In this document: piece after piece, positions 1 through 8,804 of the stretch
Position numbering within the stretch: position 1 is the first letter of the stretch
Layout of the letters: each line of letters starts with the position of its first letter
The notes under the pieces: model-generated
Told to the model about the DNA's origin: nothing
Databases searched by the model: none
The model's input: the letters and a program-made list of their open reading frames with translations, nothing else
Made by a program: the position numbers and the translations under genes
Source: Nitrospirota bacterium
Lineage (GTDB): Bacteria > Nitrospirota > Nitrospiria > 2-01-FULL-66-17
NCBI GenBank assembly: GCA_016201825.1
Contig: JACQCD010000067.1
Span: 1 to 58,630 of the forward strand
DNA: 58,630 nt
Direction of reading: 5' to 3'

Positions 1-558
1 GACTTCACCGGTACCGTTTTTAGGGGGTGCCTTGACCCCTCCCGGGTATGCGATCGTCGAATACAGGGCATCCTGGGAGGTCGTTTTTTGTTCATCAACA
101 AACCATATTTCCTAAAACGGGTTTTTCTACAGCCTCAACGGCGGGCTTGAGTGGTCCGTGGTGCGACCGATGATCGAGGCCGCGTTGGCTTCCCTCCCGG
201 ATGTCCGGGTCCTGCTCTACGCCCCGCACCGAGAGGAAAAAGAGGACGGATTTATTTTCTCAGATCGAGACATGGGGGGCAGTGCTCAGATCGACGCCCG
301 GTGTGAGGAGCGCGGCGTCCGATGATGAAGGGGGTCGGGCTTGACCGGAGGAAGGGTGGCCCGAGGCGCTCGCCGCGTCCGGATTTCTATATCGGTGCAC
401 ATGCGGCGGTCAGCGGCCTGACACCTCTGACCCGCGACCCCGTACGATACCGCACGTATTTTCCCGCCCTGCACATCATCGCTCCAGCACGCGCCGGCTG
501 ACGGTCAAGAATTCTGATCAAGTTCCCAGACAACCGTGGCGTCAACATCGCCCGTGTC
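1..558. other. Gene-poor left edge with a possible gene relic
   Basis: No convincing complete gene lies before queE. In the plus frame a short open stretch after a TAA at 113-115 runs to a TGA at 323-325. It reads NGFFYSLNGGLEW followed by about 55 more residues, with the first ATG near 168. The codon choice looks protein-like, but I recognise no family, so it may be the remnant or tail of a decayed gene. CTCAA and TTGAG half-sites flank GC-rich sequence near 133-150 and could form a weak hairpin. The listed ORFs in this stretch (for example 286-474 minus) show no recognisable features. Confidence 0.3.
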
Positions 559-587
559 TTGATTTGCCTGATTTCTACTGCTATTCT
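559..587 (+). promoter_or_regulatory. Sigma-70-type promoter upstream of queE
   Basis: The sequence shows TTGATT (559-564), a 17-nt spacer and TATTCT (582-587). The predicted start of transcription is near 594, giving a leader of about 22 nt before the ATG at 617. The match is good at -35 and moderate at -10. Confidence 0.5.
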
Positions 588-616
588 GACGCCTCGTGCG
601 ACGGGACGGCTATCGT

Positions 617-1252
617 ATGCGTATCACTGAGATCTTCCACAGTATCCAGGGCGAGTCGACCTACGCGGGGCTGCCGTGCGTGTTCGTGCGGGTCACCGGC
701 TGTCCCTTGCGATGCACGTGGTGCGACACGACGTATGCGTTTTATGAGGGGGAGGAGCTGAGCCTCGACGAGATCGTCCAGCGGGTCGCCGCGTATGGGT
801 GCCCGCTGGTGGAGATGACGGGCGGCGAGCCGCTCCATGACCCTGAGGCGGGGGTGCTCGTGACGCGGTTGCTCGATCTGGGCTATACCGTATTAGTCGA
901 AACGAGCGGGGCGATCGACATTGCGCCGTTGGATCAGCGCGCCGCCGTGATCATGGATCTGAAGTGCCCCGGTAGCGGTATGGCCGATCGCACGTTCTGG
1001 GACAACCTCGCCGCGCTCAAGCCGTCCGATGAAGTGAAGTTTGTGGTTAACGACCGCGCCGATTATCTCTGGGCGCGCGACGTGCTCGATCGCACGCACC
1101 TCGCCGACCGCCAGACCGTCCTGTTTGCTCCGGTGTTCGGCCGCCTCGACCCCAAGACGCTCGCGGCGTGGCTCTTGGAGGACGGTCTGCGGGCGCGCCT
1201 GCAACTGCAACTCCACAAATATATCTGGGACCCGGCCGCGCGTGGCGTGTGA
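617..1252 (+). CDS. queE: 7-carboxy-7-deazaguanine synthase QueE (radical SAM)
   Basis: QueE converts 6-carboxytetrahydropterin to 7-carboxy-7-deazaguanine in the preQ0/queuosine pathway, using S-adenosylmethionine and a [4Fe-4S] cluster in the cytoplasm. The cluster-binding motif CPLRCTWC (CX3CX2C, residues 29-36) is present, after the family N-terminus RITEIFHSIQGES. TGGEPL is the usual SAM-binding GGEP element. The track ORF begins 7 codons earlier, but MRITEIF matches the family start, so ATG 617 was chosen. Length is 211 residues, normal for the family. No queC, queD or queF is adjacent, so the gene is detached from the rest of its pathway here. pepA follows after 57 nt and may be cotranscribed. 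Confidence 0.93.
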   Translation: MRITEIFHSIQGESTYAGLPCVFVRVTGCPLRCTWCDTTYAFYEGEELSLDEIVQRVAAYGCPLVEMTGGEPLHDPEAGVLVTRLLDLGYTVLVETSGAIDIAPLDQRAAVIMDLKCPGSGMADRTFWDNLAALKPSDEVKFVVNDRADYLWARDVLDRTHLADRQTVLFAPVFGRLDPKTLAAWLLEDGLRARLQLQLHKYIWDPAARGV

Positions 1253-1309
1253 TCGCCGACGCGGCACGCGGCCCTTTCACGGCGGTGCCGAGCGCCGCAA
1301 GGATGAGGG

Positions 1310-2845
1310 ATGACGACACGTGTCGTGGTGAAGACCGGCTCGGTGCTTCGAGCCGCCGAGGATGGCGTGGTGCTGTTCCGTCACGCCGACGGAGGGGAGC
1401 CGCCGGCGTTCGCGGAGGTCGCCAAGGCGCTGGGACCGGCGTTTCGCCAGGCGCTGAAAGCGTGCGGCTTCGAGGGCAAGCCGGCCCACGTCGCCCTGGT
1501 CCACACGATGGGGCGGCTGCCGGCGCGGGTGGTCGTGGTGGCCGGCCTGGGGCCCCGAGAGTCGACGACGTCGGAACGGGTGCGGCAGGCCGCGGCTCGA
1601 GCCGCCCAGCGCGCGCGGGACGCGGGGTGCGAACGCTTGGCCTTCGACCTGAACGTGAAAGGGCTTGATCCGGGGGAGACCGCGCGGGCGTGCGCGGAAG
1701 GCGCCCTCCTCGGCCTCTACCGGTTTACCGGGTATAAGACCGAACGAGGGGACGATCGCCGGGAAGTTCGGCATCTGACCTTGCTCGCGACCGAGGGTGG
1801 GCTCGCGGCGGCTCGGGCTGGGGCGCGCCGTGGCGAGATCATCGCCGACGGCGTCAACCAGGCCCGGGAGTTGGGCAACCTGCCCTCTAACGCCGTGACC
1901 CCCACGCACATCGCCGAGCGCGCGCGGACGCTCGCGAGGGCTCATGGATTCGCCTGCGAAGTGATCGACCGCAAGGGTATGGAGCGGCTCAAGATGGGCG
2001 CGCTGTTGGGCGTGGCGCGCGGAAGCCTCGAACCGCCGAAGCTGATCATCCTTCGGTATGACGGGGCGCGACCACCACGAGGCCGGGCTGCCCGGTCGCG
2101 TCCGGCGGCCGTGAAGCCGATTGCCCTGGTGGGCAAGACGATCACGTTCGACAGCGGTGGCATCTCGCTCAAGCCCGCCGACAAGATGGAGCAGATGAAG
2201 AGCGACATGCTCGGGGGCGCGGGGGTGCTCGCCGCCATGGCGGCGGCGGCCCAGCTCGAGTTGCCGGTGTCGGTGGTCGGCCTGTTGCCCGCCACCGAGA
2301 ACATGCCGAGCGGCACCGCGATCAAGCCGGGCGACGTCGTGACCGCATTCTCCGGGACGACGATCGAGGTCGTCAACACCGACGCGGAAGGGCGCCTGGT
2401 GCTGGCGGACGCCCTGGCCTATGCCATCAAACGATACCAGCCGCGGGTCATCCTGGACGTCGCGACGTTGACGGGCGCGTGCTCGGTGGCGCTGGGCCAG
2501 CACGCGATCGGTCTGTTGGGCACCGATCCCGCGCTGATCGAGCGCGTCAAACGCTCGGCCGACGCGAGCGGAGAACGGGTGTGGCAATTGCCGCTGTGGG
2601 ATGACTACTATGAGCAGATCAAGAGCGACGTGGCCGACCTCAAAAACACGGGCGGACGACCAGCCGGGACGATTACCGCGGCGGCCTTCTTGAGCCGATT
2701 CGTGGGGTCAACCCCCTGGGCCCATCTCGACATCGCGGGCACGATGTGGAGTGACGAGACGAGGCATTACGTCTCGAAGGGCGCCACCGGGGCCGGCGTG
2801 CGCGTCCTCATCCAGTTCCTCATCGACGCGGCCGGCCGGGCATGA
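1310..2845 (+). CDS. pepA: Leucyl aminopeptidase PepA (M17 family)
   Basis: This is a cytosolic two-metal aminopeptidase that releases N-terminal residues from peptides. The C-terminal catalytic domain carries the M17 metal and active-site blocks GKTITFDSGGISLKP, KSDMLGGAGV and NTDAEGRLVLADAL. The N-terminal half is the variable macro-like domain. Length is 511 residues, usual for the family. ATG 1310 follows AAGGATGAGGG, a good ribosome binding site. An Arg/Pro-rich insertion (RPPRGRAARSRPAAVK) sits just before the catalytic Lys block and is probably a surface loop. The stop overlaps the nagZ start (ATGA), so the two are translationally coupled. Confidence 0.96.
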   Translation: MTTRVVVKTGSVLRAAEDGVVLFRHADGGEPPAFAEVAKALGPAFRQALKACGFEGKPAHVALVHTMGRLPARVVVVAGLGPRESTTSERVRQAAARAAQRARDAGCERLAFDLNVKGLDPGETARACAEGALLGLYRFTGYKTERGDDRREVRHLTLLATEGGLAAARAGARRGEIIADGVNQARELGNLPSNAVTPTHIAERARTLARAHGFACEVIDRKGMERLKMGALLGVARGSLEPPKLIILRYDGARPPRGRAARSRPAAVKPIALVGKTITFDSGGISLKPADKMEQMKSDMLGGAGVLAAMAAAAQLELPVSVVGLLPATENMPSGTAIKPGDVVTAFSGTTIEVVNTDAEGRLVLADALAYAIKRYQPRVILDVATLTGACSVALGQHAIGLLGTDPALIERVKRSADASGERVWQLPLWDDYYEQIKSDVADLKNTGGRPAGTITAAAFLSRFVGSTPWAHLDIAGTMWSDETRHYVSKGATGAGVRVLIQFLIDAAGRA

Positions 2846-3915
2846 GCCTACAGGACAAGCTCGGGCAGCTCGTCATGGTCGGTTTCGACGGGACGACGCC
2901 GTCTCGCGAGGTGAAACGCCTGATTGCCACCACGCGGGTCGGCGGCGTCATTCTGTTTCGGCGGAACATCGACGATCCTCCCCAGGTCTGGGCTCTGACC
3001 CGTGCGCTCCAGCGGTTGGCCCCCAAGGCCCCGCTCTTCATCGCCGTCGATCAGGAGGGGGGCCGGGTCAGTCGACTCCCGCCTCCGTTCACGCAGTTTC
3101 CCCCCGCCGCGGTCTTGGGCAAGCGGAATTCGTTCGACCTCACCTATGGGGTCGGGGAAGCGATGGGGCGGGAAATGGCCGCGGTGGGAATCAACATGGA
3201 CATGGCGCCGGTCCTGGACGTGAATACCAATGCGGCGAATCCCGTCATCGGCGACCGCGCGTTCGGCGACAGCCCGATCGTGGTCGAGGAGCACGGGCTG
3301 GCGATGATCGTGGGGCTCCAGGACCGCCGCGTCATTGCCTGCGCGAAACACTTTCCGGGCCACGGCGCCACGTCGGCCGATTCCCATCTTGAGCTCCCCG
3401 AGGTCGCGGTCTCGTTGCGCCAGCTCGAGCGCATCCATCTCCGTCCGTTCGAGCACGCGATCGCCAACCGGCTGGCCGCCGTCATGACCGCGCACGTCCG
3501 TTACCCCGCACTCGATCCCGCGGCGCCCGCGACCTTGTCGAAGAAAACGCTTACCGGTCTCTTGCGGCGCGCCATGGGGTTCGAAGGGATCGTCATCACG
3601 GACGACCTGGAGATGAAGGCCATCTCGTCTCGGTACGATCCGCCGGCGGCCGCGCTCAAGGCCTTTCTTGCCGGGGCGGATATCCTCCTCTTCTGCCGAG
3701 ACACCGAGGCGGCTCGGCAGGCGATCGAGGCTCTGACCGAGGCGGTCAGGCGGGGCCGTCTCTCCGAAGCGCGGATCGATCTGTCGCTGGAACGGATCCT
3801 GCGGACGAAGGAGCGCTTTTTGCTGGGGCTCAAGCCGCCGAGCCGTGCCGCGCTCCACAACGTCATCGGCTGCGAGGCGCACCTGGGCCTCGTCCAACGG
3901 ATCTTGTCGTCGTAA
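2842..3915 (+). CDS. nagZ: Beta-N-acetylhexosaminidase NagZ (GH3)
   Basis: NagZ removes the GlcNAc residue from GlcNAc-anhydroMurNAc-peptides during cytoplasmic peptidoglycan recycling. The family motif KHFPGHGATSADSH (around residues 170-183) contains the catalytic loop His and substrate-binding residues, and ITDDLEMKAI contains the nucleophile Asp. QEGGRVSRL near residue 71 is the N-terminal GH3 signature. Length is 357 residues, close to the usual 340. There is no signal peptide, consistent with cytoplasmic NagZ. The start overlaps the pepA stop by four bases. MurU/AmgK-like genes about 5 kb away could act further down the same recycling route. Confidence 0.95.
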   Translation: MSLQDKLGQLVMVGFDGTTPSREVKRLIATTRVGGVILFRRNIDDPPQVWALTRALQRLAPKAPLFIAVDQEGGRVSRLPPPFTQFPPAAVLGKRNSFDLTYGVGEAMGREMAAVGINMDMAPVLDVNTNAANPVIGDRAFGDSPIVVEEHGLAMIVGLQDRRVIACAKHFPGHGATSADSHLELPEVAVSLRQLERIHLRPFEHAIANRLAAVMTAHVRYPALDPAAPATLSKKTLTGLLRRAMGFEGIVITDDLEMKAISSRYDPPAAALKAFLAGADILLFCRDTEAARQAIEALTEAVRRGRLSEARIDLSLERILRTKERFLLGLKPPSRAALHNVIGCEAHLGLVQRILSS

Positions 3916-3955
3916 CCGATACGGGAAGAGAGAGCGTGCCGGAGGATGCTGCGAA

Positions 3956-3993
3956 CACTCGTCGCGTCCCCCGCGCGGGGGACGCGACGAGTG
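3956..3993. terminator. 38-bp perfect palindrome between convergent genes
   Basis: CACTCGTCGCGTCCCCCGC is followed at once by its exact reverse complement, giving 19-bp arms with no spacer (about four central bases must form the loop). It lies between nagZ (+) and the Xre gene (-), where a bidirectional terminator is expected. No run of T follows on either strand, so it may need help or act mainly as an mRNA-end barrier. Confidence 0.7.
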
Positions 3994-3997
3994 CGGA

Positions 3998-4222
3998 TTA
4001 CTTACGCTTGGACGCCTTGCCGGTCAAGAGCCAATCCACGCTCACCTTGCCGTAATCGGCGATCCGCAAGAGCAGTTCGGGATTGGGCACGCGGCCTCGT
4101 TCGTAGCGGCTGATGTAGTTCTGTTTTTTCACGCCGATCAGTTTGGCGAACTCGGTTTGGGTCATCCCGCCGCGGATCTCCCGGATCCGCTGACCGACCT
4201 GCATGGGTGAATACTTCTGCAT
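3998..4222 (-). CDS. Small Xre-family HTH transcriptional regulator
   Basis: This is a 74-residue single-domain Cro/C1-type DNA-binding protein. The helix-turn-helix reads MTQTEFAKLIGVKKQNYISRYERGR, followed by VPNPELLLRIADYGKVSVDWLLTGK, the classic end of this domain. The track ORF is 302 residues because the frame stays open through rluD; only the last 74 residues are real. ATG 4222 is preceded by AGGAGG with 6-nt spacing, which decides the start. Its own promoter lies at the 3' end of rluD and carries an inverted repeat, so autoregulation is likely. The target is unknown. Confidence 0.9.
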   Translation of the reverse strand: MQKYSPMQVGQRIREIRGGMTQTEFAKLIGVKKQNYISRYERGRVPNPELLLRIADYGKVSVDWLLTGKASKRK

Positions 4223-4264
4223 TGCCGTCCTCCTCGTCAGTGACTCTATGCTCATCGCGTATAT

Positions 4265-4306
4265 CAAACTGGAGAGCGCAATCGGAGTATACCGAAGCCC
4301 AGTTTG
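4265..4306. promoter_or_regulatory. Candidate operator (inverted repeat) of the Xre gene
   Basis: CAAACTGG (4265-4272) and CCAGTTTG (4299-4306) are exact 8-bp inverted copies flanking the -10 box, with 26 bp between them. A shorter CGG/CCG symmetry surrounds the -10 itself. The placement would suit autorepression by the 74-residue Xre protein. The link is inferred. Confidence 0.5.
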
Positions 4307-4315
4307 GGAAGTCAA
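4286..4315 (-). promoter_or_regulatory. Strong sigma-70-type promoter of the Xre gene
   Basis: On the minus strand TTGACT (4315-4310), an 18-nt spacer and TATACT (4291-4286) form a near-consensus promoter. The -35 overlaps the TGA stop of rluD. The leader to ATG 4222 is about 55-60 nt. Confidence 0.75.
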
Positions 4316-5370
4316 GCTTCGCGCGGAGTATGCGGTGCCGCCCGAAGGGCGCGGCAGGCCGTATCCATGTCGGCCGGCAACGCGCTCGTGAACTCCAAAA
4401 AGCCGCCGGAGACCGGGTGGAGGAATCCTAATTGGTGCGCGTGCAGCATTTGTCGCGCCACCGGCACATCGGGCGGCGCAACGGCTCGTCGGCCGCCGTA
4501 GACCGGGTCTCCCAGGACCGGGTATCCCGCGTGCGCCATATGCACCCGGATCTGGTGAGTGCGACCCGTCTCGAGCGTGACCCCCACCAACGTCGCCGGT
4601 CCGAACCGTTCGACAACCTGGTAGTGGCTCACCGCCGATCTGGGACTGGTCGTCCGGGCCGAGATTTTCTTCCGATCCCAGAGATCTCGGCCGATGGCCA
4701 GGTCGATCGTTCCCCGCCGGGGCCGGACGTCGCCCGCGACCAGCGCCAAATACCGCCTCGTGATGCTGTGGACCTTGAACTGGCGCATGAGCCCGGTGTG
4801 GGCCGCGTCGTGTTTGGCGACGACCAGCAGGCCGGACGTGTCCTTGTCTAAGCGGTGAACGATTCCCGGCCGCTCGCGCCCGCCGATACCGCCCAGATCG
4901 CGGCAATGGTGGAGCAGCGCGTGCACCAGCGTTCCCGAATAATGGCCCGGAGCGGGATGGACGACGAGGCCGGCGGGTTTATCCAGCACGAGCAGGTCGG
5001 CATCCTCATAGACGATTGCGAGCGGAATCGGTTCCGGGCGGAGTTCGAGTCGGGTTGGAGGCGGGTGGCGGATGACGATGCGATCGGCCGGCCTGATGGT
5101 GTAACTCGCCTTCACCCGCCGGCCGTTGACGTCGATGACGCCGTCTTCCAGGCCTCGCTGAATGCGGGACCGGGAGAGCGGCAAGCCCTGGCGGGAGAGG
5201 AAGCGGTCGATCCGGTCAGGGGCCTCGCCTGCGGTGACCGTGATGACCGTGAGATCCGGCGCGGGGTCTTTCGGCTGCGATCGGTTGGGTTGCCTCGTCA
5301 TGTGAGTGTGCGTGCCGCTGCCCCATGCAGCATCTGTCACGTTAGGTGTTCGGAAGGGGAGATCGCCCAT
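4312..5370 (-). CDS. rluD: RluA/RluD-family 23S rRNA pseudouridine synthase
   Basis: This enzyme isomerises uridines in large-subunit rRNA to pseudouridine. An N-terminal S4 RNA-binding domain (APDRIDRFLSRQGLPLSRSR) precedes the catalytic domain with GIVHRLDKDTSGLLVVAK, whose Asp is the catalytic residue, and TGRTHQIRVHMAH. RluD versus RluC cannot be decided by eye; S4 plus the position next to lspA favours RluD. The start is uncertain: M1 (5370) or an internal ATG at residue 24 (MTRQPNRS), which would remove a poorly conserved leader. It lies 9 nt after lspA, so ileS-lspA-rluD is probably one operon. Confidence 0.88.
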   Translation of the reverse strand: MGDLPFRTPNVTDAAWGSGTHTHMTRQPNRSQPKDPAPDLTVITVTAGEAPDRIDRFLSRQGLPLSRSRIQRGLEDGVIDVNGRRVKASYTIRPADRIVIRHPPPTRLELRPEPIPLAIVYEDADLLVLDKPAGLVVHPAPGHYSGTLVHALLHHCRDLGGIGGRERPGIVHRLDKDTSGLLVVAKHDAAHTGLMRQFKVHSITRRYLALVAGDVRPRRGTIDLAIGRDLWDRKKISARTTSPRSAVSHYQVVERFGPATLVGVTLETGRTHQIRVHMAHAGYPVLGDPVYGGRRAVAPPDVPVARQMLHAHQLGFLHPVSGGFLEFTSALPADMDTACRALRAAPHTPREA

Positions 5371-5379
5371 GCCCCTCGC

Positions 5380-5892
5380 TTAGAGATTCCCGGCTGGGCG
5401 GGTGGCGGCGCCCTTATCGAACAGGAGGTGTCCGAGCAGCATCACCATGCCGATCGTGATCCCCGAGTCGGCGAGGTTGAAGACCGGCCAGTGATGGGTA
5501 CTCACGTAGACGTCGATGAAATCGATCACTTCCCCGAAGCGGACCCGGTCGATCAGATTCCCGAGCGCTCCGCCCAGGATGAGCGCGAGCGCCGTCAAGG
5601 TCCACCAGTCGCCGTGCGCCACGCGACGCAGGAAGGCGACCACCATCGCCAGCGCCGCCACCGAGATCAGCGTGAAGAACCAGAACCGGAACGTCGCGTT
5701 GGTGTCCGCGAACAGACTGAATGCCGCTCCAGGATTTCTGGTATACGTCAGGCTCAGCGACGGGAGCAACGGGATCGAGTCGTGCAATGCCATCGTGTGA
5801 CGGACGAGGGCCTTGGTCAACTGGTCCGCGATGACCAGGAGGCCGCTCATGAACGCGGCCGCGAGTGCCGATGTCCGGGACATGCCGATCAT
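5380..5892 (-). CDS. lspA: Lipoprotein signal peptidase LspA
   Basis: LspA is an inner-membrane aspartic peptidase that removes signal peptides from diacylglyceryl prolipoproteins. The conserved blocks are DQLTKALV, NPGAAFSLF, GGALGNLIDRVRFGEVIDFIDVY and NLADSGITIG; the two catalytic Asp are in the last two. Four membrane segments are visible. The track ORF extends 63 codons too far upstream into ileS. ATG 5892 (MIGMSRTS) lies just after the ileS stop and gives 170 residues, the usual size; ATG 5883 is the alternative. Substrates in this window would include LptE and the FG-GAP lipoprotein. Confidence 0.95.
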   Translation of the reverse strand: MIGMSRTSALAAAFMSGLLVIADQLTKALVRHTMALHDSIPLLPSLSLTYTRNPGAAFSLFADTNATFRFWFFTLISVAALAMVVAFLRRVAHGDWWTLTALALILGGALGNLIDRVRFGEVIDFIDVYVSTHHWPVFNLADSGITIGMVMLLGHLLFDKGAATRPAGNL

Positions 5893-5908
5893 GTCCGAGC
5901 GGCTGAGG

Positions 5909-8773
5909 TCATCCCTGGTCCAAGACCGTGACGCACCGGGCGCACAGCTCGGGATGGCGGCCGTCTCGGCCCACGTCGAGCCGATACGTCCAGCACCGGG
6001 CGCACTTGGCTCCTTCCGCGCGGGCCACCGCGACGGCGAGGTCCGCCGTGAGCGGCGCCACGTCGTGAGGTCGGTGTTCAAAGGGGGCCAGGTTCACCCC
6101 CGAGACGATGAAGACGGCGGCCAACTGCGGCGCGTGCTCACGAAGAAACGCGCCAAGCTCCTCGGACGCATACAGCGTGACGCGGGCTTCGAGGGAGGAG
6201 CCGATGGTCTTGTCGGCGCGGGCGCGTTCCAGCGCGCGGGTGACCTCGGTACGGATTTGAAAGAGGCGTTCCCACGCCGCCGCGCGTTCGTTGCTGAGCC
6301 TCCACCCCGGTTCGAGCGAGGGAAACCTGGCCAGATGCACGCTCGGCGCCGTCCGGGAGGTCTCCGGGAGATGACTCCACAATTCCTCGGCGGTAAACGA
6401 CAGGATCGGAGCCATCAGGCGGACCAGCGTCGAGAGCGTCTGGTCCAACACGTACTGCGCGGCCCGGCGATCGGACGACGTCCGTCCCGCGGTGTAGAGC
6501 CGGTCCTTCAGGACGTCCAGGTATACCGCGCTCAAATCAACGGCGCAGAAATTGTTGAGGGCGTGAAAGACCGCGTGGAACTCATACGCACCGTAGGCGT
6601 CACGGATTCGCTCGATGAGCCCCTGCAGACGGTGGAGCGCCCAACGATCAATCTCGTGGAGAGCGCTCGGATTGGCGGCATCGTGTCGGGGATCAAAATC
6701 CCCAAGGTTAGCCAGCAGGAATCGGCACGTGTTGCGGATCTTGCGGTAGGCCTCGATCAATTGGGACATGATCGCGGGCGAGATGCGGATGTCGTCGCGA
6801 TAGTCCTCCGCCGCGACCCACAGCCGCAGGATCTCCGCCCCGTGTTGTTTGATGACCTCCTGCGGCGCGATCACGTTGCCCGCCGACTTGGACATCTTCT
6901 TGCCCTCGCCGTCGACCACGAAGCCGTGGGTCAGGACCGACCGATAAGGCGCGTGGCCGTCGGTCAAGAGCGAAGTCAGCAGCGCGCTGTGAAACCAGCC
7001 GCGGTGCTGGTCGGAACCCTCCAGATAGAGATCGGCCGGCCACGCGAGTTCGGGCCGCGCCTTAAGCACCGCGGCGTGGCTCACACCCGACTCAAACCAC
7101 ACGTCCAGGATATCGCCCTCCTGCTGAAACCTGTGCCCCCCGCACGTCGCACAGGCCGTGCCCGCCGGGAGCAAATCATCGGCTGATCGGGAGAACCAGA
7201 TGTCGCTGCCGCCCTCTCGTTCCATCGAATCGGCGACGTGGTCGGCGATGGTCTTGCTGAAGAGGGGGTTGTGACAATCAAGGCAGGTAAAGGCGACGAT
7301 GGGCACGCCCCAAACCCGCTGCCGCGAGATGCACCAGTCTGGTCGGTTGGCCATCATCCCGTAGATGCGTTCGCGCCCCCACTTGGGCACCCACGCGACC
7401 TTGTCGATTTCCTCAATGGCCTTTCTCCGAAGGTCCGTGGCTTCCATCGAGATGAACCACTGCTCGGTGGCACGAAAGATCACGGGTTTCTTGCAGCGCC
7501 AGCAGTGGGGATAGGAGTGGCTGATCGTCGATTCGGCCAGCAGCCGGCCGCGGTTTTTGAGTAGATCGATGATTGCTTGATTCGCCTCAAACACCTTTTG
7601 GTGCGCGAAGGGTCCCGCGTCGTCGGTGAATCGTCCCTGATGATCGACCGGCGCGTACACCTCCAGGTTGTACTGAAGGCCAACCTGGTAGTCTTCTTGG
7701 CCATGACCGGGCGCGGTGTGAACACAGCCGGTGCCTTGGTCGAGTGTCACGTGCTCGCCGAGCACGATGGGTGACGGCTGATCGAGCCACGGGTGGCTGA
7801 ACTCCCAACCCTGCAATCTCGCCCCCTTGAACGTGTAGACGACAGACAGGTTCTGATAGGTCTCGGTGAGACCGGCGGTTTTCTGGAAGTCACCGATACG
7901 GTCCCGGGCAACAATATACGCCTCGTTCCCCGCTATCAGAACCGCGTATTCGAACTCTGGATGAAGGCAGATAGCACGATTTGCCACGAGCGTCCAGGGT
8001 GTCGTAGTCCACACGACTACGGAAAGTCGATTCGCCATGATCTGCTGAGCTCCAGCAGGGACATCGTTCCTGAAGCTCTGAAAGATGTCCTGGAGCTTTT
8101 CTTGACCGGCACCGCGCAGCGGAAACTTCACGTAGATCGACGGCGACGTATGATCGGCGTACTCCACTTCGGCTTCGGCGAGAGCTGTTTCGTCGAAGGG
8201 ACACCAGAGGACGGGCTTCTTGCCCTTGTACACCGCGCCGGTCTCGACGATCTTGCCGAATTCTCGAACGATGGCCGCTTCGTAGGCGGGGGTCATCGTG
8301 AGATATGGATGATCCCAGTCGCCGAGGACTCCGAGCCGTTTGAACTCCTCGCGTTGGATGGCGACGAATTTCTCCGCGTACTCTCGACACCGCTTGCGGA
8401 TCTCGATCTTGCTCATGCCCTGCTTCTTCGGTCCCAGGTCTTTGAGCACCTGGTGCTCGATCGGGAGGCCGTGGCAGTCCCAGCCTGGGACGTAGGGCGC
8501 GTCGTGGCCCGTCATCGTCTGAAACTTGATGATGATGTCTTTGAGGATCTTGTTCAGCGCGTGGCCGATGTGGATGTGTCCATTGGCGTAGGGAGGGCCG
8601 TCGTGCAGAATAAATCGCTCGTCCCCCCCACGGTCTCGGATCGTGCGGTACAAGCCGGCGGCCTCCCAACGCGCAAGCTGCGCGGGCTCCTGCTGGGCGA
8701 GATCGGCCTTCATCGGAAAGCGAGTCGCGGGGAGGTTCAGCGTATCCCGGTATGCCTTGGAGGAGTCGGACAT
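5909..8773 (-). CDS. ileS: Isoleucyl-tRNA synthetase
   Basis: This class I synthetase charges tRNA-Ile. The HIGH motif is in PPYANGHIHIGHALNK near residue 60 and KMSKS is in GKKMSKSAGN. The C-terminal zinc ribbon CARCWTYRL...CARC, typical of bacterial IleS, is intact. The track ORF begins 64 codons upstream; ATG 8773 (MSDSSKAYRDTLNLP) fits the family N-terminus and is preceded by AGGA at suitable spacing. Length is 954 residues, as expected. It leads the ileS-lspA-rluD group. Confidence 0.97.
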   Translation of the reverse strand: MSDSSKAYRDTLNLPATRFPMKADLAQQEPAQLARWEAAGLYRTIRDRGGDERFILHDGPPYANGHIHIGHALNKILKDIIIKFQTMTGHDAPYVPGWDCHGLPIEHQVLKDLGPKKQGMSKIEIRKRCREYAEKFVAIQREEFKRLGVLGDWDHPYLTMTPAYEAAIVREFGKIVETGAVYKGKKPVLWCPFDETALAEAEVEYADHTSPSIYVKFPLRGAGQEKLQDIFQSFRNDVPAGAQQIMANRLSVVVWTTTPWTLVANRAICLHPEFEYAVLIAGNEAYIVARDRIGDFQKTAGLTETYQNLSVVYTFKGARLQGWEFSHPWLDQPSPIVLGEHVTLDQGTGCVHTAPGHGQEDYQVGLQYNLEVYAPVDHQGRFTDDAGPFAHQKVFEANQAIIDLLKNRGRLLAESTISHSYPHCWRCKKPVIFRATEQWFISMEATDLRRKAIEEIDKVAWVPKWGRERIYGMMANRPDWCISRQRVWGVPIVAFTCLDCHNPLFSKTIADHVADSMEREGGSDIWFSRSADDLLPAGTACATCGGHRFQQEGDILDVWFESGVSHAAVLKARPELAWPADLYLEGSDQHRGWFHSALLTSLLTDGHAPYRSVLTHGFVVDGEGKKMSKSAGNVIAPQEVIKQHGAEILRLWVAAEDYRDDIRISPAIMSQLIEAYRKIRNTCRFLLANLGDFDPRHDAANPSALHEIDRWALHRLQGLIERIRDAYGAYEFHAVFHALNNFCAVDLSAVYLDVLKDRLYTAGRTSSDRRAAQYVLDQTLSTLVRLMAPILSFTAEELWSHLPETSRTAPSVHLARFPSLEPGWRLSNERAAAWERLFQIRTEVTRALERARADKTIGSSLEARVTLYASEELGAFLREHAPQLAAVFIVSGVNLAPFEHRPHDVAPLTADLAVAVARAEGAKCARCWTYRLDVGRDGRHPELCARCVTVLDQG

Positions 8774-8804
8774 GCTTGATCCTAACAAGCGTGAAGCAGG
8801 GGTG

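Noticed and set aside
1277-2587. 436-residue minus ORF opposite pepA, and similar long ORFs at 5813-7186, 7793-8779 and 55802-56740
   Set aside because: Arg/His/Asp-rich shadows of well-supported genes in GC-rich DNA, with no family features.
3998-4906. 302-residue minus-strand ORF
   Set aside because: Only the last 74 residues are the Xre gene; the rest is a shadow of rluD, and AGGAGG fixes the start at 4222.
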